DNA of 64,000 nt from Druceiella hillmani (Eukaryota; Arthropoda; Insecta; Lepidoptera; Hepialidae). The DNA lies in the NCBI GenBank assembly GCA_039881145.1, contig JAYKKI010000008.1:36417001-36481000 (forward strand). Direction: 5' to 3'. Below are positions 1 to 12,279 of the stretch, in pieces; the stretch's first letter is position 1; each line of letters opens with the position of its first letter. The notes beneath the pieces were generated by a model, which ran no database searches, was not told the origin of the DNA, and saw only the letters and a program-made list of their open reading frames with translations. A program made the translations under genes and the position numbers.

Positions 1-3000
1 AAGAAACATTGATGAAAAATTGCATACTTTTATGAATTAAATTGAATTATTATCACTGAATTATTATTATTTTGCATGAAACAAAGAAGGAATTAATTGA
101 AAATTAAAATTTTTTCGATAAATTAACATTTATTTATACTCGTTAATTAAAATATTTTTTTCTTAAATTATACAGATTAATTACAAGTAACAATGTGCTA
201 TTAACAATTTATTTACAACTTATATACACGTGTTATATTTAAGATCTTCCGATTTGCTTTATTCTGTTAAGGATAGGACGATGATAGGAAAAGTACGAAA
301 TCAAGGGGAGTGCTTCAAGTGTAATGTGTCTTGAAATAAATTCCGACGCTTGAGCCGATCGTGCCTCTCTGCCACTTGTTCCGCGCTCTCGCTTGCACGC
401 TCAGGCGGAACGTGACACTTCTTCATGCGTGCAGCCGGTGTTAATCGATTTGTAAGACGTTATCACGTCAAAAATTTAAACCTATGTTCTACAAAACTAA
501 GAAAAACTAATTGGATTAAAACTAGACGCAAGGCAGACTGCACGTAAACATCACATAGAGATTTTTATTAAAATTGGTAGAGTATTTTCGAAGATTTTGC
601 AAAGAAATTTTTTTTCGTATACCAGAAATTCCCTAAAATACTACGGGCGTGCAGCAGAGAAAGATTATAATCATTTGATGTCTTTGGTTATTGTAACTTT
701 ATTTAACAGCTCAAATTTCAGAAGTTACTTTTTTGCTGTTATGATTCAGGTAAGTGTAGCAGCATTTGAAAATCCTACAACCATATTTGTAACATAATAC
801 AAGATTGATAATTTAATATTCAGTTGTAATTGTCATCCTTTCATTATTTTAACTCAGTATTTTCGTTTAAGATTTTGCCTGGTTATACATCAAAGCGCTA
901 GTCGTGTTAGTTAGAAATTACCAATGTAAAAAGAAATATTTTTAATTTGTTATTATTAGAAATACCTTCCTTAACAATTTCAAATAAAATAATTAGTCAG
1001 AGTGAACTAGTTCCATTACTGGTATATCTCGAGGTAGTGTTCTTACCCCACTTTTTTTAATTTTTATTTATTTAACTGTTTTTCATATTTTGATGATCTT
1101 CAAATTTGTTCTCGTTGCACGGTCGATGAATTTTTTTCGGCATCAATGTACAGAATGCAAACCTGTAATACAGAATGTAAACCTATAATGGGTTAATAAA
1201 TAGGACCTTCTAATTAGCTCAATTAAATCATAGGCTATCATTATTGGTAGCAAGAATTTTCTGTCGAAAATATGCATAGCCGCTTTAACGGAGCTGTTTA
1301 TTGCTAAATGACGTTAGTCATAAGATTTCCTTCAAAAAAAAACTTCTCAAACGCCTACCAAAGTTTCTTCCTTTTTAAACCAAAGTGTATATTTGTCAAA
1401 TTTTACTTCTGCTTATCCTTGATTATGGATACGTGTTTTATTTAAATATTAATAGACATTAAGCCAATAAATTGGAACGACTTGGAATCCTGTGTATTCG
1501 ATACATAATCCGTGTTTAAAAATTGGTCACGTGTCTGAATATTGATTCGTGATAAACTTAACCTCTATGTTATAAGTTCCTTTTATATAATATCCTTTAC
1601 AGCCTGGTAACACCTGCTAACTTCATATCTAGATTCCAATATCTGACATCCCACGACCTTGAACTACTTTTTAAAAACAAGTACACCCTGCTAATCCCTC
1701 AGCATGAAAATGCATTCTATGGAGAATCATTTGACGTATATTCTACTAGATTATAGAATCACCTAAATACAAATATATAATGTGCGCCCTATATACAATG
1801 TGCGCCCTAATTTGCTGCCTTCAAAATTATTCTAAAATTATTACACTGTCATAATCGCCAGATTGAGATATCTTCTGTAACTTATACTTACCCTGTATTT
1901 TATTACCTATATCTAATAGTAACATTCATAAATTACTTACAGTGCTTATCATTCTAACTACATCCATTGTGATTGGCTGTAATTTATTACTGTTGTACGA
2001 GTACTCGTAGTAATAACTTCGCCACTCTAAACCTAGTTTTGTAAGCTGGCAATAAGTATATATCCCTTAAAATGATTGATGCTAAAACTTATTTTAACTT
2101 TCATTTCATTCGTTCTTTCAGTATTTATTTAATCAAATTAACCCAAGTTTTCCTTGGCAATCCATTTTTATCTGTTTAGTTGCTTTATGATAAACCATCA
2201 ATATCAATTTGTTGAAATAGATAAACTACTATAGCATTATGAAGAAATATCGCTTTTCTAAATGACAATTGATTTCCTACTTATAATAATGAAGAAAAAA
2301 TTTAAATACATTTTTATTTATTCTCTCCATGCAGAGGGTAGTAAATAATGCATATTATACCCATGATATTATTTTCAGACGAAAGCCATCCCTGTGCTCT
2401 AATATGCTCAAGGAAATAATTTCTAAAGAAGCCACCCATGTGATTGCATTGTAACGCGAGATAAAAGTCTACATACACGTCGGAAGTGAAGAATCTCTTT
2501 ACAAAAAGTCTTTTCATGGAGAAAACATGTTGTAATGTAATGGAATTTTCCCGACAATGATTTTTAATTTCCACGTGAGGAAATTCAACCATCCGATACG
2601 AAAGATGAAGATAAATTAAAGTGTATTGAAAAGTTTTCTGTAAAATTCCGCCACCACCTCAGTCTGCTACGAGGAAAATGAAAAGCCCTAACGGCACGCA
2701 AAAGTATAAGAAATATTACCTAAGTAACTATATTATCTAAGTATGTTATTGTATGTTTTATTGTGTACATGGGAAGAAATTTGCAGTTCCTTATCTCGTG
2801 CTATAAATAAAACGAAATAGCCGTTTTCACGTTTGAGAGTCATTTAAATAGTAGAACTAAATTTATGAATACGCCGCTGGCTTCGGCTGTTCGAAGATAT
2901 GCTGATTTCGCAACGTTTTTTTCAGCACGGAAGATGGTAGAGTCGGTTGTGATTCATTAGATTTATAACATCGTTTCAGCGCGTTGCGTGATAGCTTTAT

Positions 3001-3650
3001 GTACTATCATTTCAGATTTATAACGATTGGTTGTTCAATTTCATGATTTGCAAACTTGTATGATACTGAATATTGTATTTCTCTTTAGACACGCAATTCT
3101 TTACAGGAAAAGTTACACATAGATTATTTGTATTTGAGTTGTAAATACAAATAGCGTTGATATTTATTGGCTATAAATTAATATTTGGGCATTGTCACAT
3201 TTTAATAGTCTGATTATGAAATTTAAGTGAAAAGTTATTTGAAAATTAATTAGCCACGTCTTAATTTAACTATCCCTTACATATTTTTAATTTGCAATAT
3301 TTATTTAATTAATTTTTTGTTTAATTACCGGTATGGTCAAGCACGCTTGTGGCAGGTTGGTGATTGGAATACTGCAATTTTATTAATTATTTCGCAACAT
3401 TATTTTATTTTTTTTTTAAATTCTAGCCATAATTCTATATTAATAACGCAGAAAAAGATGTAATATTCAGAAAAGGAAGTAACATTTTTCGAATACTTCT
3501 TTTTTTTAAGAAACAACAGTATGAATAATGTAATATTAAAAAGAAATAAATAGAAATATAATTTTATTTTAAGTCAAGCTCTTTTTAATAATACATTAGA
3601 ATTGTAATTGCAATTATTAAAAAAACATGTAATACAATTGTTTATAGAAA
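1..3650. other. AT-rich non-coding DNA
   Basis: No reading frame here resembles a protein I know; the longest open frames (under 95 codons) lack coding character and match nothing. A short direct repeat of the phrase atgtgcgccct occurs near 1780-1810. Apart from the GC-rich spot listed separately, I see ordinary AT-rich intergenic or intronic sequence. Confidence 0.6.
330..450. other. Small GC-rich, CpG-containing island
   Basis: About 120 bp stands out from the AT-rich surroundings by GC content and many CG dinucleotides. It contains a short inverted repeat, gttccgc at 378-384 and gcggaac at 405-411. It could be a promoter-proximal region of a gene outside the window or a fragment of a GC-richer repeat. 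No coding frame could be recognised on either strand. Confidence 0.4.
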
Positions 3651-4650
3651 GAAAGGAGCGAAAGATGGATTTCGAACTCTAGACTAATAGTTTTTCAGTC
3701 CAATGGACAACTCCGCCATATTAGAAAACTGGTAAGCATTTTTTTGGACATATTTTTTAAAAATTTAGTTACAAAATAAGGGCCGAATCTGGGAATTTAA
3801 TTATAATTTAGGACCATCTTTCGCCTGGTGATAGTGTACTTTAAGGAATAAATCTATGTAGGTTTTAAGGCATAATACACATCAAATGTTTTAAAAATAA
3901 AAATGAAATTAAAAAATGCAATTGTATTTTAAATTACGTTTTCGCTATTGTAATAAAATGATCAAATGAAAATACTAAAAAATACATTGTGGAACTGTTC
4001 AGAGATAATATTTAAAGATGGAATTTGAACCTTAGAGGTGGCAGTTCGATGCTTTACCGATTCAGTTATATTGTCGCTTAAGCGCATGTTTAATATATAA
4101 ACTAATGAGAAGATCTGAGACGTATTTTTTAATATTAGCTGACAAGGAGCACGGTCTGAGAATTTTGTTTATGATTTTGAATCAGCTGTATTGTTTGTAA
4201 GAGCGCCCTATGAGAGCGTAAATTTATATAAATTTTAAGATGCATGGTCCGGTCAATTTTGAGAAATTGCATCTCATATTTTTCTTAGTAACTTATATTA
4301 TTTAATATTTTTTTTAAATATAGTATAGCGGACATGTGGCTGAATCGGAAGAGATCCGGACTGGTTATATACTTGGACTAAGGACTTTGACTATATACTA
4401 GAACTAAAGTAGCATGTGAAAACAAAAAAATATATAAATAAGTTAATGAAACATTTTTGCGGACAGAAGAAAAGAAATTTGCAAAATATTTTATTGAATT
4501 ATTTTTTCCCTATGATAATAAAACAAAATTTTAATTAAAATTACCAAAAACATTTGCTTTATGCTTACTTAGAGATAAAAAAGTCGACAAGGGCTGAATC
4601 GGTCTTGAGTCCAGCAGTTTACTAATTCGTCGCTTTATTAACTCGGACAT
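3650..4650. repeat. Cluster of tRNA-like SINE remnants
   Basis: Four short segments look like decayed tRNA heads with box A-like and box B-like motifs: about 3663-3721 (minus), 4018-4082 (minus), 4328-4375 (plus, tggctgaatcgg) and 4588-4636 (minus). On the minus strand the second reads from a tgaatcggtaaagc-type A box to a ggttcaaattcc-type B box. The first two are followed downstream by loosely similar sequence, so they may be tandem copies of one roughly 370-bp SINE. None folds convincingly into an intact tRNA by eye. The assignment rests on box motifs and spacing only. Confidence 0.5.
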
Positions 4651-4889
4651 ATGCTACTTTAAATTAATTTTTTTTGGTATATAACATATTCAAAGAAAAT
4701 TTTGGGATGAATTTTCTCAAAATTGTTTGACTTACGTATCTTAAAATTGTGTTTAAGCATATAAATATATGTATATATATAAAGTAGTTATAGTCAACTG
4801 CAGGATAATTAAACCACACATATTGGTGCCGTCTTGGAATAAATTGTTTGGTATCAGATATCTTGCTCAAATCTTACTCCTTCTTGGAT

Positions 4890-5570
4890 CGTCATTTATG
4901 AGGTGCTTGTAATCTGGTCAGCCCAACAATCAATATTTCGGCCACTAGGCCTCGCCCGTCGATCCTACCCCGTAGGATATTTCTCTTCAAGTTCTCTAAT
5001 CTAATCTGTTTTTTATTACAATAGGGCCGAAATGTTTGAGTTATCTTTGATGGTAGAATAATTTCTTTGATGGTAGAATAATTTATCCAATGAATAGAGT
5101 AAGACATCATTAACATGCGTTATCTGCATCATATCCCGAAGGTGTCAATGCATTTTTATCTGCTGCTTTTATAGCTCACCATAGAAAAAAATGTGGAATA
5201 CCAAAGATAGCATTAGATTGGTTTTGATGTTCTGCCTTATGTTTCTGTCTCTCCATATCTTTGCTAATTACGACATACAGTGCTTTACAGTTGCGATGCA
5301 TTGACGAATGTCCTTTTCACAATTCCCCGTTTTGATTATTAGGAACCTAGATGAATAAATACCCCAATCACTTCGAGGTCTCTCATACTCTATATATGAA
5401 CATTTTTTTCATACTCTCTGAACATGACTTTAGTTTTGGTTCAGTATATGGAGAGTACAAATTCCTCACTAACGGTCTTAACCCGCCGCGATAATTCTGC
5501 CATCCCATTTAATATTCTTGCTAGAAATGTAGTATCGTCAGTATACTGAAGGTTAGATTCTCCTAAGTAT
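4890..5570 (-). pseudogene. RTE-like LINE fossil: end of reverse transcriptase and C-terminal domain
   Basis: Read on the minus strand, the conceptual translation follows the C-terminal half of an RTE-type non-LTR retrotransposon. It starts with the polymerase motif as NLQYTDDTTFLA (codons for YTDD at 5534-5545, where YADD is usual), continues through broken frames to a segment like the C-terminal domain (CIDTFGI, then RMLMMSYSIHWINYS), and ends with LENLKRNILRGRIDGR, resembling the conserved LEKLI..GKIEGRR ending of these elements. Several stops and frame changes separate these pieces, so it is dead. The endonuclease and most of the reverse transcriptase are missing, as expected of a 5'-truncated insertion. 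Clade assignment is by memory of the family ending. Confidence 0.65.
5045..5084. repeat. Perfect 20-bp tandem duplication
   Basis: The unit ctttgatggtagaataattt occurs twice head to tail (5045-5064, 5065-5084) inside the LINE fossil. It looks like a replication slip that happened after the element had died. Confidence 0.9.
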
Positions 5571-7875
5571 TTATTCTTTGAGCATAGGGGGTTATTATTT
5601 ACAAATTAATGTTACACTAGTACTTGCACTTAAGTTATGTCTCAAGCTCTGCAGATAATTGCTTCATCTTTCGTGACTTGGCTGAGTTCCAAGATTTGAT
5701 TGCCTCACAATCATCTATAACCCCATTTTCGTGTTTAAATTTCCGAATGATTAAGTTCACCTTCTTAAATACCTAGCTCCCAAGAGATTAGTATTTCAAA
5801 GCAGTATTCTTAACGTGTCGGTTTGCTTTTAATGCGCAACAGTTACAAAGGTTTCTTTACACTATTCCTCAAAATCTCAATATAAAAGTACACAACAAGC
5901 CTTAATATTAAGTATTTGTTAAACCAAATTGTCCGTTAACCCAAAATGGAACTGAAATTGTAAAATTTGTGCATTTGAGCATCCACATGCTCTTCAAAAT
6001 GTGTAAATAAGTTACGTAATAAAAAACGGTATCCAAATAATTAAGTTATTACCGAATCACATTCAAAGAAATGTGGTGAGTAACCATGGTATTGTGCCTT
6101 AGAATATTTTTGCATCTATATCATATTTCGTATACTACGTATAATAAGGACCATATTATTATTGAATTGTTAATATATCAAAATACAGATCAGCAGTAGC
6201 GACATCTATTGTCAACTATGAACACTCGGATATCACGAGGCGCCATCTACTGCCAACTATGTACTAATTTGTGTAAGTAACAAAATGAAATGTCAGTCTA
6301 TTCATAACCGCGCACCCTGTTTTATTAATAATTACTAAATAATCTCATTTATATCCTATAATACATATTACTTACAATACGTTATTACGTAGGGGTGATT
6401 ATTAAAATGTTACTGATATTATTAAATTCTTTCAAAGTTTTATAAATGTATCGATTACTAATTGGTAATTTATTTAATATTCTTTTGAATAGAAATTTTC
6501 CAATTTATTTTACGTTACTTCTAGCGTGAAAATATTTGTAATCTTAAGAAAAATATAAAATTAAACGAAAAATGACTAATAATACAGTAGGTGTAACACT
6601 ACATACATCGCAAACGATACGATGAACTTGCATTTAATTTCTTTACATAAACTATACAAATTGATGTTTGCTCTCACACGATTATCTAAGCTTAATTAGT
6701 TTGGAGCGTCTCAATAATAATTTATCAGGGATATGATAACCATAAGTGGTATTAAAGAAAAAATTGGAAAACGAAAATTACTCATTTGACAATATGAAAA
6801 CTTACATGATTTCCTCACCAAAACATCATTTGAATAAATAGCAAGGAATGTTAGTTAATGATTCCAGCTGTACCATATAATCGTGTGAAAAGTGAAAAAG
6901 ATTCGAGATATTAAAAAAAAATAGAAAATAAATATGTTTGTTATGTGCTCCAACCGTCGTAAAATTGACGCACGCATAACGATAAGAAAATAATTAAAAG
7001 TGTCCGACTATAGATGAAAGAATATTTTGAAATTAATCACAACCGTTACTGAAAACTTGCAAGAAACATAGATGTTGCTACAATAACGTTCATAACAGCA
7101 TGTTAGAATTGTTTGTTATGTATATATCAATATCAACCAATTTTTATTCTTGATAAATGAATGGAAATATAAAACACGACTTTCAATCAATACATATTGG
7201 CAGGCTACGAAAAAGCATACCTCAATAAGAAGTGAAAATATTTAAGGTAGACCATAAGGCATTCTCAATTAGAGATTATATTATCTGTTAAGTAACTGAA
7301 TAAACAATAACGACCGTCAAGAACAATAGTAATTTTTTGATAACTAATTTTCAACCATAATAATTACCTGATTACACAATAAATTAGCACAATAAGTAAA
7401 GGAACAAGACAGTAAAGTGCCACTCACTGTTTTTCACTTGTTTTTGTTTAAAAGAAAACTAATACGATTACTTTGCATAGTAACAAATGACAGTAGAGTA
7501 ACCAAAAGTTTATTAATCTATCCCTAAATAGTAATATCTCACAGGGTTCCTATTTAGATCGCTGGGACCATATTCACACTAGAGGGGCACCTCCGAAAAG
7601 GCGGAATTAGAGATGCCCCATGAGGCTCAGAAATATCTATATTCGGAGCTTTATGAGAATTCGATAGTCCAAGCACCAGTTTTCTGATGTAAATAATTTT
7701 CGAAATATCACTTCTACTAAAAAATAAAAGTAGACTGACTTTCAAAATTTGAGTAGATACTTTCATGCAATAGCATAGGAAAATGTAATTTAGCGCAACT
7801 TTTCTCGCACGAAAAGGAAAAAAAATGTAAGTAATCTTTCTTGCAGACTTATGACATTGAAATACTTTTGACATT

Positions 7876-7878
<3 letters not shown>

Positions 7879-7922
<44 letters not shown>
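7879..7922. repeat. (AT)n(GT)n microsatellite
   Basis: About 15 AT units followed by about 7 GT units. Confidence 0.95.
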
Positions 7923-9497
7923 CAGTATGTACTGAATATATATACATATGCACTTCTAAAGAGTAATTTTAAATCCATACTTTATTTCCACATTTATCAT
8001 CTCTCGGAATCAAGAGTTAGTAAATTGTTAGCCACCTAAAAACAGTTAAGGAAATTAAAATTCGTTTTATTTTTTAAAAAGCGTTTATTTATTTATTTTT
8101 ATGGACAAATATAACCATAAAATACATTTTTCCATAGTAAGATTTATAAGTTAAATTTAACACTTTCACATACTTTTTTAACTTTATGCCTAAACATATA
8201 ACCTAAAATTCTTTTAAACTTACAAAAAAGACTGCTCTTTTTTATTTATTTTATATTTACTAGTTAACAGAGATACAAAATATTACCAATTCTATGTATG
8301 TGTTTAAATAGTTAAGAGTTAAACATATGGATCAATTTTAGTTTTTAATATTTTCTAAGACCAATGGTCACAATTTTTCTGAAGGTTCAAGGGAAAATAA
8401 GTAATTCATTTTTCACTACATTCTTATTCACTTAGAGCTTTGAAAAACAATAACAGATTTAGAAAAAAAATATATGCGACCTGCAATAATAACACGATAA
8501 TCTTGATATTAGTTTTACTAATCACCAACGAAATTTGCTAGCTTAAATTGATATCATTTTTCTTGAGAAATAAGGAGGCGAAGATAAAGGAGTAAGGACT
8601 GAGTTTTATTAAATTAAATTAATAAATGACTAGTTTAAAAATACATAATAGTCATAAGTGAATACATTTATAAAGAGACTTTTATACTTCTGTAGGTCAC
8701 ACGTACAGACCTATAGATTTGTAGATGTAAAATAACTATGTAAATATTTTTTTAAATAATAGTAGAAATGATTTTAAAGAGAAAATTTAGAAATCACGTT
8801 TGTTATTTGTAGAAATGTCTATATGTGGTAAATGACAAATATTTCCCTCCGGTCTCTTAAAGCATGAGCAATTTTAAAAAAATACTATTATGGATCTGTT
8901 AATTTTCATGTACCGATTCGTATGATAGTGATTTGCATTAAATATTATAGTACCCCTATGTTTGAAGAAGGTAAACAAACTAGAAAACAATTGCCTTTTA
9001 TGTCACATTAAATTACATATATTGATGGGTCAGAAAATTATTTATTGAGAGTAATTTGAATCTGTATTTCTAGATGTAAGAATCATATTATAAATGTTAC
9101 TCGAACTAATTTTGAGATAAGCATCCAAATTTAATTTCCAAATCGATACAAAATGAAAGTTAAATTTTATTTTTAAACATTTTAAAAAATTCACGTATTC
9201 TACTGACAGTTTTTATTTAGAAACTTGATATAAATTTATAACGCTGGAAATGACGTTATTTTAAGGAATGGCTAGAAAAAGTTTTCCACTAAGGAAACCA
9301 CCTCAATTACCGTGTGAAATCATTTTAAATTCAAGACTAAAAATATAATAATATGCATGTTATTCGTTGACATTAAATATATTTTTATTTATAATTTTTT
9401 TTTAAAAGACGTAACCTTTAATTAATTCATCACTGGTTTTCTTTATTCACATAATACCTTTTCGAAAATTTCCTTGTTTTGGACTATACACTACGCA

Positions 9498-9531
<34 letters not shown>

Positions 9532-9544
9532 ATATATATATATA
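9498..9544. repeat. (TA)n microsatellite, interrupted
   Basis: TA dinucleotide run broken once by ttta. Confidence 0.95.
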
Positions 9545-11069
9545 CCCATATAGTAAATGTGTGAGTGTGTGTGTAAATCTATGGGTCCAATGTTCATTTC
9601 ATTCCATTTCTTCTAGTTTAAATTTTATAAACGATAAAAAGGGATAGACGAAGGTTTGCTCCCAACTAGATTGAAATTCGTTTATCCACCTAAGGTATCA
9701 TTTAAATTCTTAATCAAATATAAATTATTCGTATTTCATTGTTTCACATAGGTAGTTATTGAATTATTAATTATTACTTTAGATTTATCTATGCTTATTA
9801 TTAGGTGACAACAACAAGTATGTGGAAAGATTATTTAATAATAATTTCACTCGATATTTTTAAGATTAAATGTGTGAACAAACAAAATGACAAAAAGAAA
9901 CAAAGAAAGTAGACGCTAACGGAAACGGAATGGAGGTGAAAACTTGTCTGACGTTTCAAAACGCTATCTTTTATTGTCGATTTTATTTTATGTGTATGCA
10001 AATTGCTTGTTGTATTTAGATAGAATTTCAGATGAAATCTTTGTCTATTTAGAAGTATATTGTTTATAATTTAGGTATCTAATTCACCTAAACTATTACT
10101 AAACATAAACAAATATATTTAGAAGATACTGTGTTAATACGGGAAGCGGTAATCAAAACCGTCAAAAGGGTTCTGTACATAATTTAATAATTTTCAATAA
10201 ATGTAAATATATTTAATAAAAATGAGGAGAAAAATAGATCGTTATAATAATGCCACGTGAATTAATAATGAAAATGATTACTTATTTAATATTATTTAAA
10301 TATACATATAGCGAAATATTGAAAACGTTTTGATGATATTAGTGGACACACCACCGCGTATGAGAAGAACACAAATGCATAGCGGTTAATTATAATACTC
10401 AATTAGATTGATAATTAGATGGAAAAAAATCCGAAATAGGATTTTAAAGCTACGATTGCAGAGTACGTTTTTCCTTTTTTCCGAAGGTCCTGCGGGCAAT
10501 TTTATTGAGAGTTTTGATCTCTACATCTAGAGCTATTACATGGTTTACAAAAGGAACCATAAAGATACGGTATAAGCAGCGTGTAGGTGATGAGCCAACA
10601 TGACAGTGTCTGTGATGAAGCAACGCTAAATGAAGCATTATATGGTCCAAGGAGTTTGCATCGGTGGAAGCCAGTTGCACAATTTACAAAAATACATTTT
10701 ATTACACTAACATTTTTATTTTTATAAACGTTAACTCTCACGTATAAATGCTGATGATAAATTTTCTTTTGTCTTGTTAGTTTTACGTTTACTGTTTGGA
10801 AAATTAAAGAAATCTTCAATCTAAAATGTAGTTTCAGTTTTTATGTTGGTGTAAATTTTAATGAAAAAAACACGGGTGTATTTGAAATTTTATGTAACGT
10901 CATGTTTTTACAAAACCATCTATTCTTTTATGCTATGATCTCCTTGATCATTTTAAACTATTTTCATTTTAAATAAAATTTAACAATTCAATATAACCGT
11001 CTTATTAGAATCACTCTATTTTTAGTTTTCTACATTTTCATTTAAAAAGTCTAATTTAAGAAACGATTA

Positions 11070-11830
11070 AACAAGTTTTTTGCATCTATACGACTTATAT
11101 CTAAATCCTACTTAGTTGCTAAAGCAAACAATAATCTATGTGTTGAATGTCTGGAAAATGACAAAAATATCTCACCAAAGTCAATGTTTTGCTTTTGAGA
11201 AAAGCACTTATTCAGTCTGGCTCTGTAACACATATGGTCGCCAGTAACACTTTTCTTTTTAAATACGCATTTACTTTAAACTATGGTTCTGTGACTAGGC
11301 ACTTGAATTACTTTCCATGCATTATTTTTTCGAAAGGCCTGATTTAAACTTGTGAAGCACTCTTCCACTTCAAACTCTCTGAAAGCTGTAAAGCTTTATT
11401 AAGCGTTATTTCACCACAGTCATTATTTGATTCGTTTGTCACTACTATTACCCTACATACTACTGATACCGTAGCCATCTGGTTTCTTTCGTGTACGCTG
11501 TGATGTTTCTTGACTTTCTTTCACTTTTACGGATTCTCCATCAATGCTCCAATGCTGACTTAGTTCCTCGAGATACTGCCTCTTCGGTCTTTATACGTAG
11601 CTATTATACTGCAATTATCAACAATGGCAGGTGATGTTTGAATTCTCCCATGAATTTAGTTCCCATCAACCCACAATTATCCACATAAATTAATATATAC
11701 AGACCCGAACAATCCATGGCTCCTATTAGCAATATGTGAGAATGGTAACTGCACTTGCTTTCCTTCAGAGTATACAATGCAATTTGTTTAACTGGCCTTG
11801 GATTCATCTATGTGTGACCTACTACTAGCA
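11070..11830 (-). pseudogene. Copia-type reverse transcriptase fossil
   Basis: On the minus strand, pieces in more than one frame follow the start of a Ty1/copia reverse transcriptase. In order from about 11470 down to 11074 they are: LNKALQLSESLKWKSA (like the conserved entry NEAL...KW..A), KNNAWKVIQVPSHRTI, a stretch like the K/R-rich KWVFK segment, YRARLNKCFSQKQNIDFGEI, then RHSTHRLLFALATK and LDISRIDAKN. These are in the family's usual order. Upstream (11500-11600) lies a charged, arginine/lysine-rich linker as found between integrase and reverse transcriptase. The catalytic YVDD region that should follow is missing below 11070. A YVDN at about 11660-11700 lies on the wrong side and I do not take it as the active site. 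Stops and frameshifts make it dead. Confidence 0.7.
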
Positions 11831-12227
11831 GCTTCATACTCAATTCTTTTAAAGTTGCTTTTATTTAACCCCTCTACAGTCCGGGTGCTAATTAACGAAT
11901 CAACACAGACAGTCCTGAACAAATGAAATTCGCGACATCTGAACATCGCTACAAATCAACGGAATTTTATGAATGAAAATATTTTTTTTGTATATAAGTG
12001 TATTAGAAATACTTTAAAAAATTGTCAAATGTGGGAAGAACCATTTTCTCGCCCGAATTTTAATTATTTCATAATATTCCGTTAATTTCGCGCACGGAAA
12101 AAATATCGCTGCAGTGAAAATAATTATCTTTCCATTTTACAACTTTCTTTGATGAATTTGATATTATATTAAAAAAAAGTTACATATTTTCTGTATAAAT
12201 GAAATTATAAATGGTTGAATGTATTGT

Positions 12228-12236
12228 ATATATATA

Positions 12237-12276
<40 letters not shown>
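12228..12276. repeat. (TA)n microsatellite
   Basis: TA dinucleotide run with one gtac interruption near its start. Confidence 0.95.
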
Positions 12277-12278
<2 letters not shown>

Positions 12279-12279
12279 A

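Larger units (their letters stand above)
5575..11070. other. AT-rich non-coding DNA with microsatellites
   Basis: I see no supportable gene. The stretch 6187-6280 contains two copies of a gcgacatctattg / gcgccatctactg motif about 50 bp apart, a phrase seen in dispersed insect repeats. Microsatellites are listed separately. The open frame at 10450-10680 (minus) sits in slightly less AT-rich DNA but matches nothing I recognise. Confidence 0.5.

Noticed and set aside
330..450. Promoter of a host gene
   Set aside because: GC content alone is not enough, and no adjacent coding exon could be recognised.
3663..4640. Functional tRNA genes
   Set aside because: Only A/B-box-like motifs remain; no intact cloverleaf can be drawn by eye.
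11604..11807. Minus-strand frame containing YILIYVDN, which looks like a Copia active site
   Set aside because: It lies upstream of the reverse transcriptase start in the element's orientation, the wrong place for YVDD. More likely integrase-linker debris or chance.
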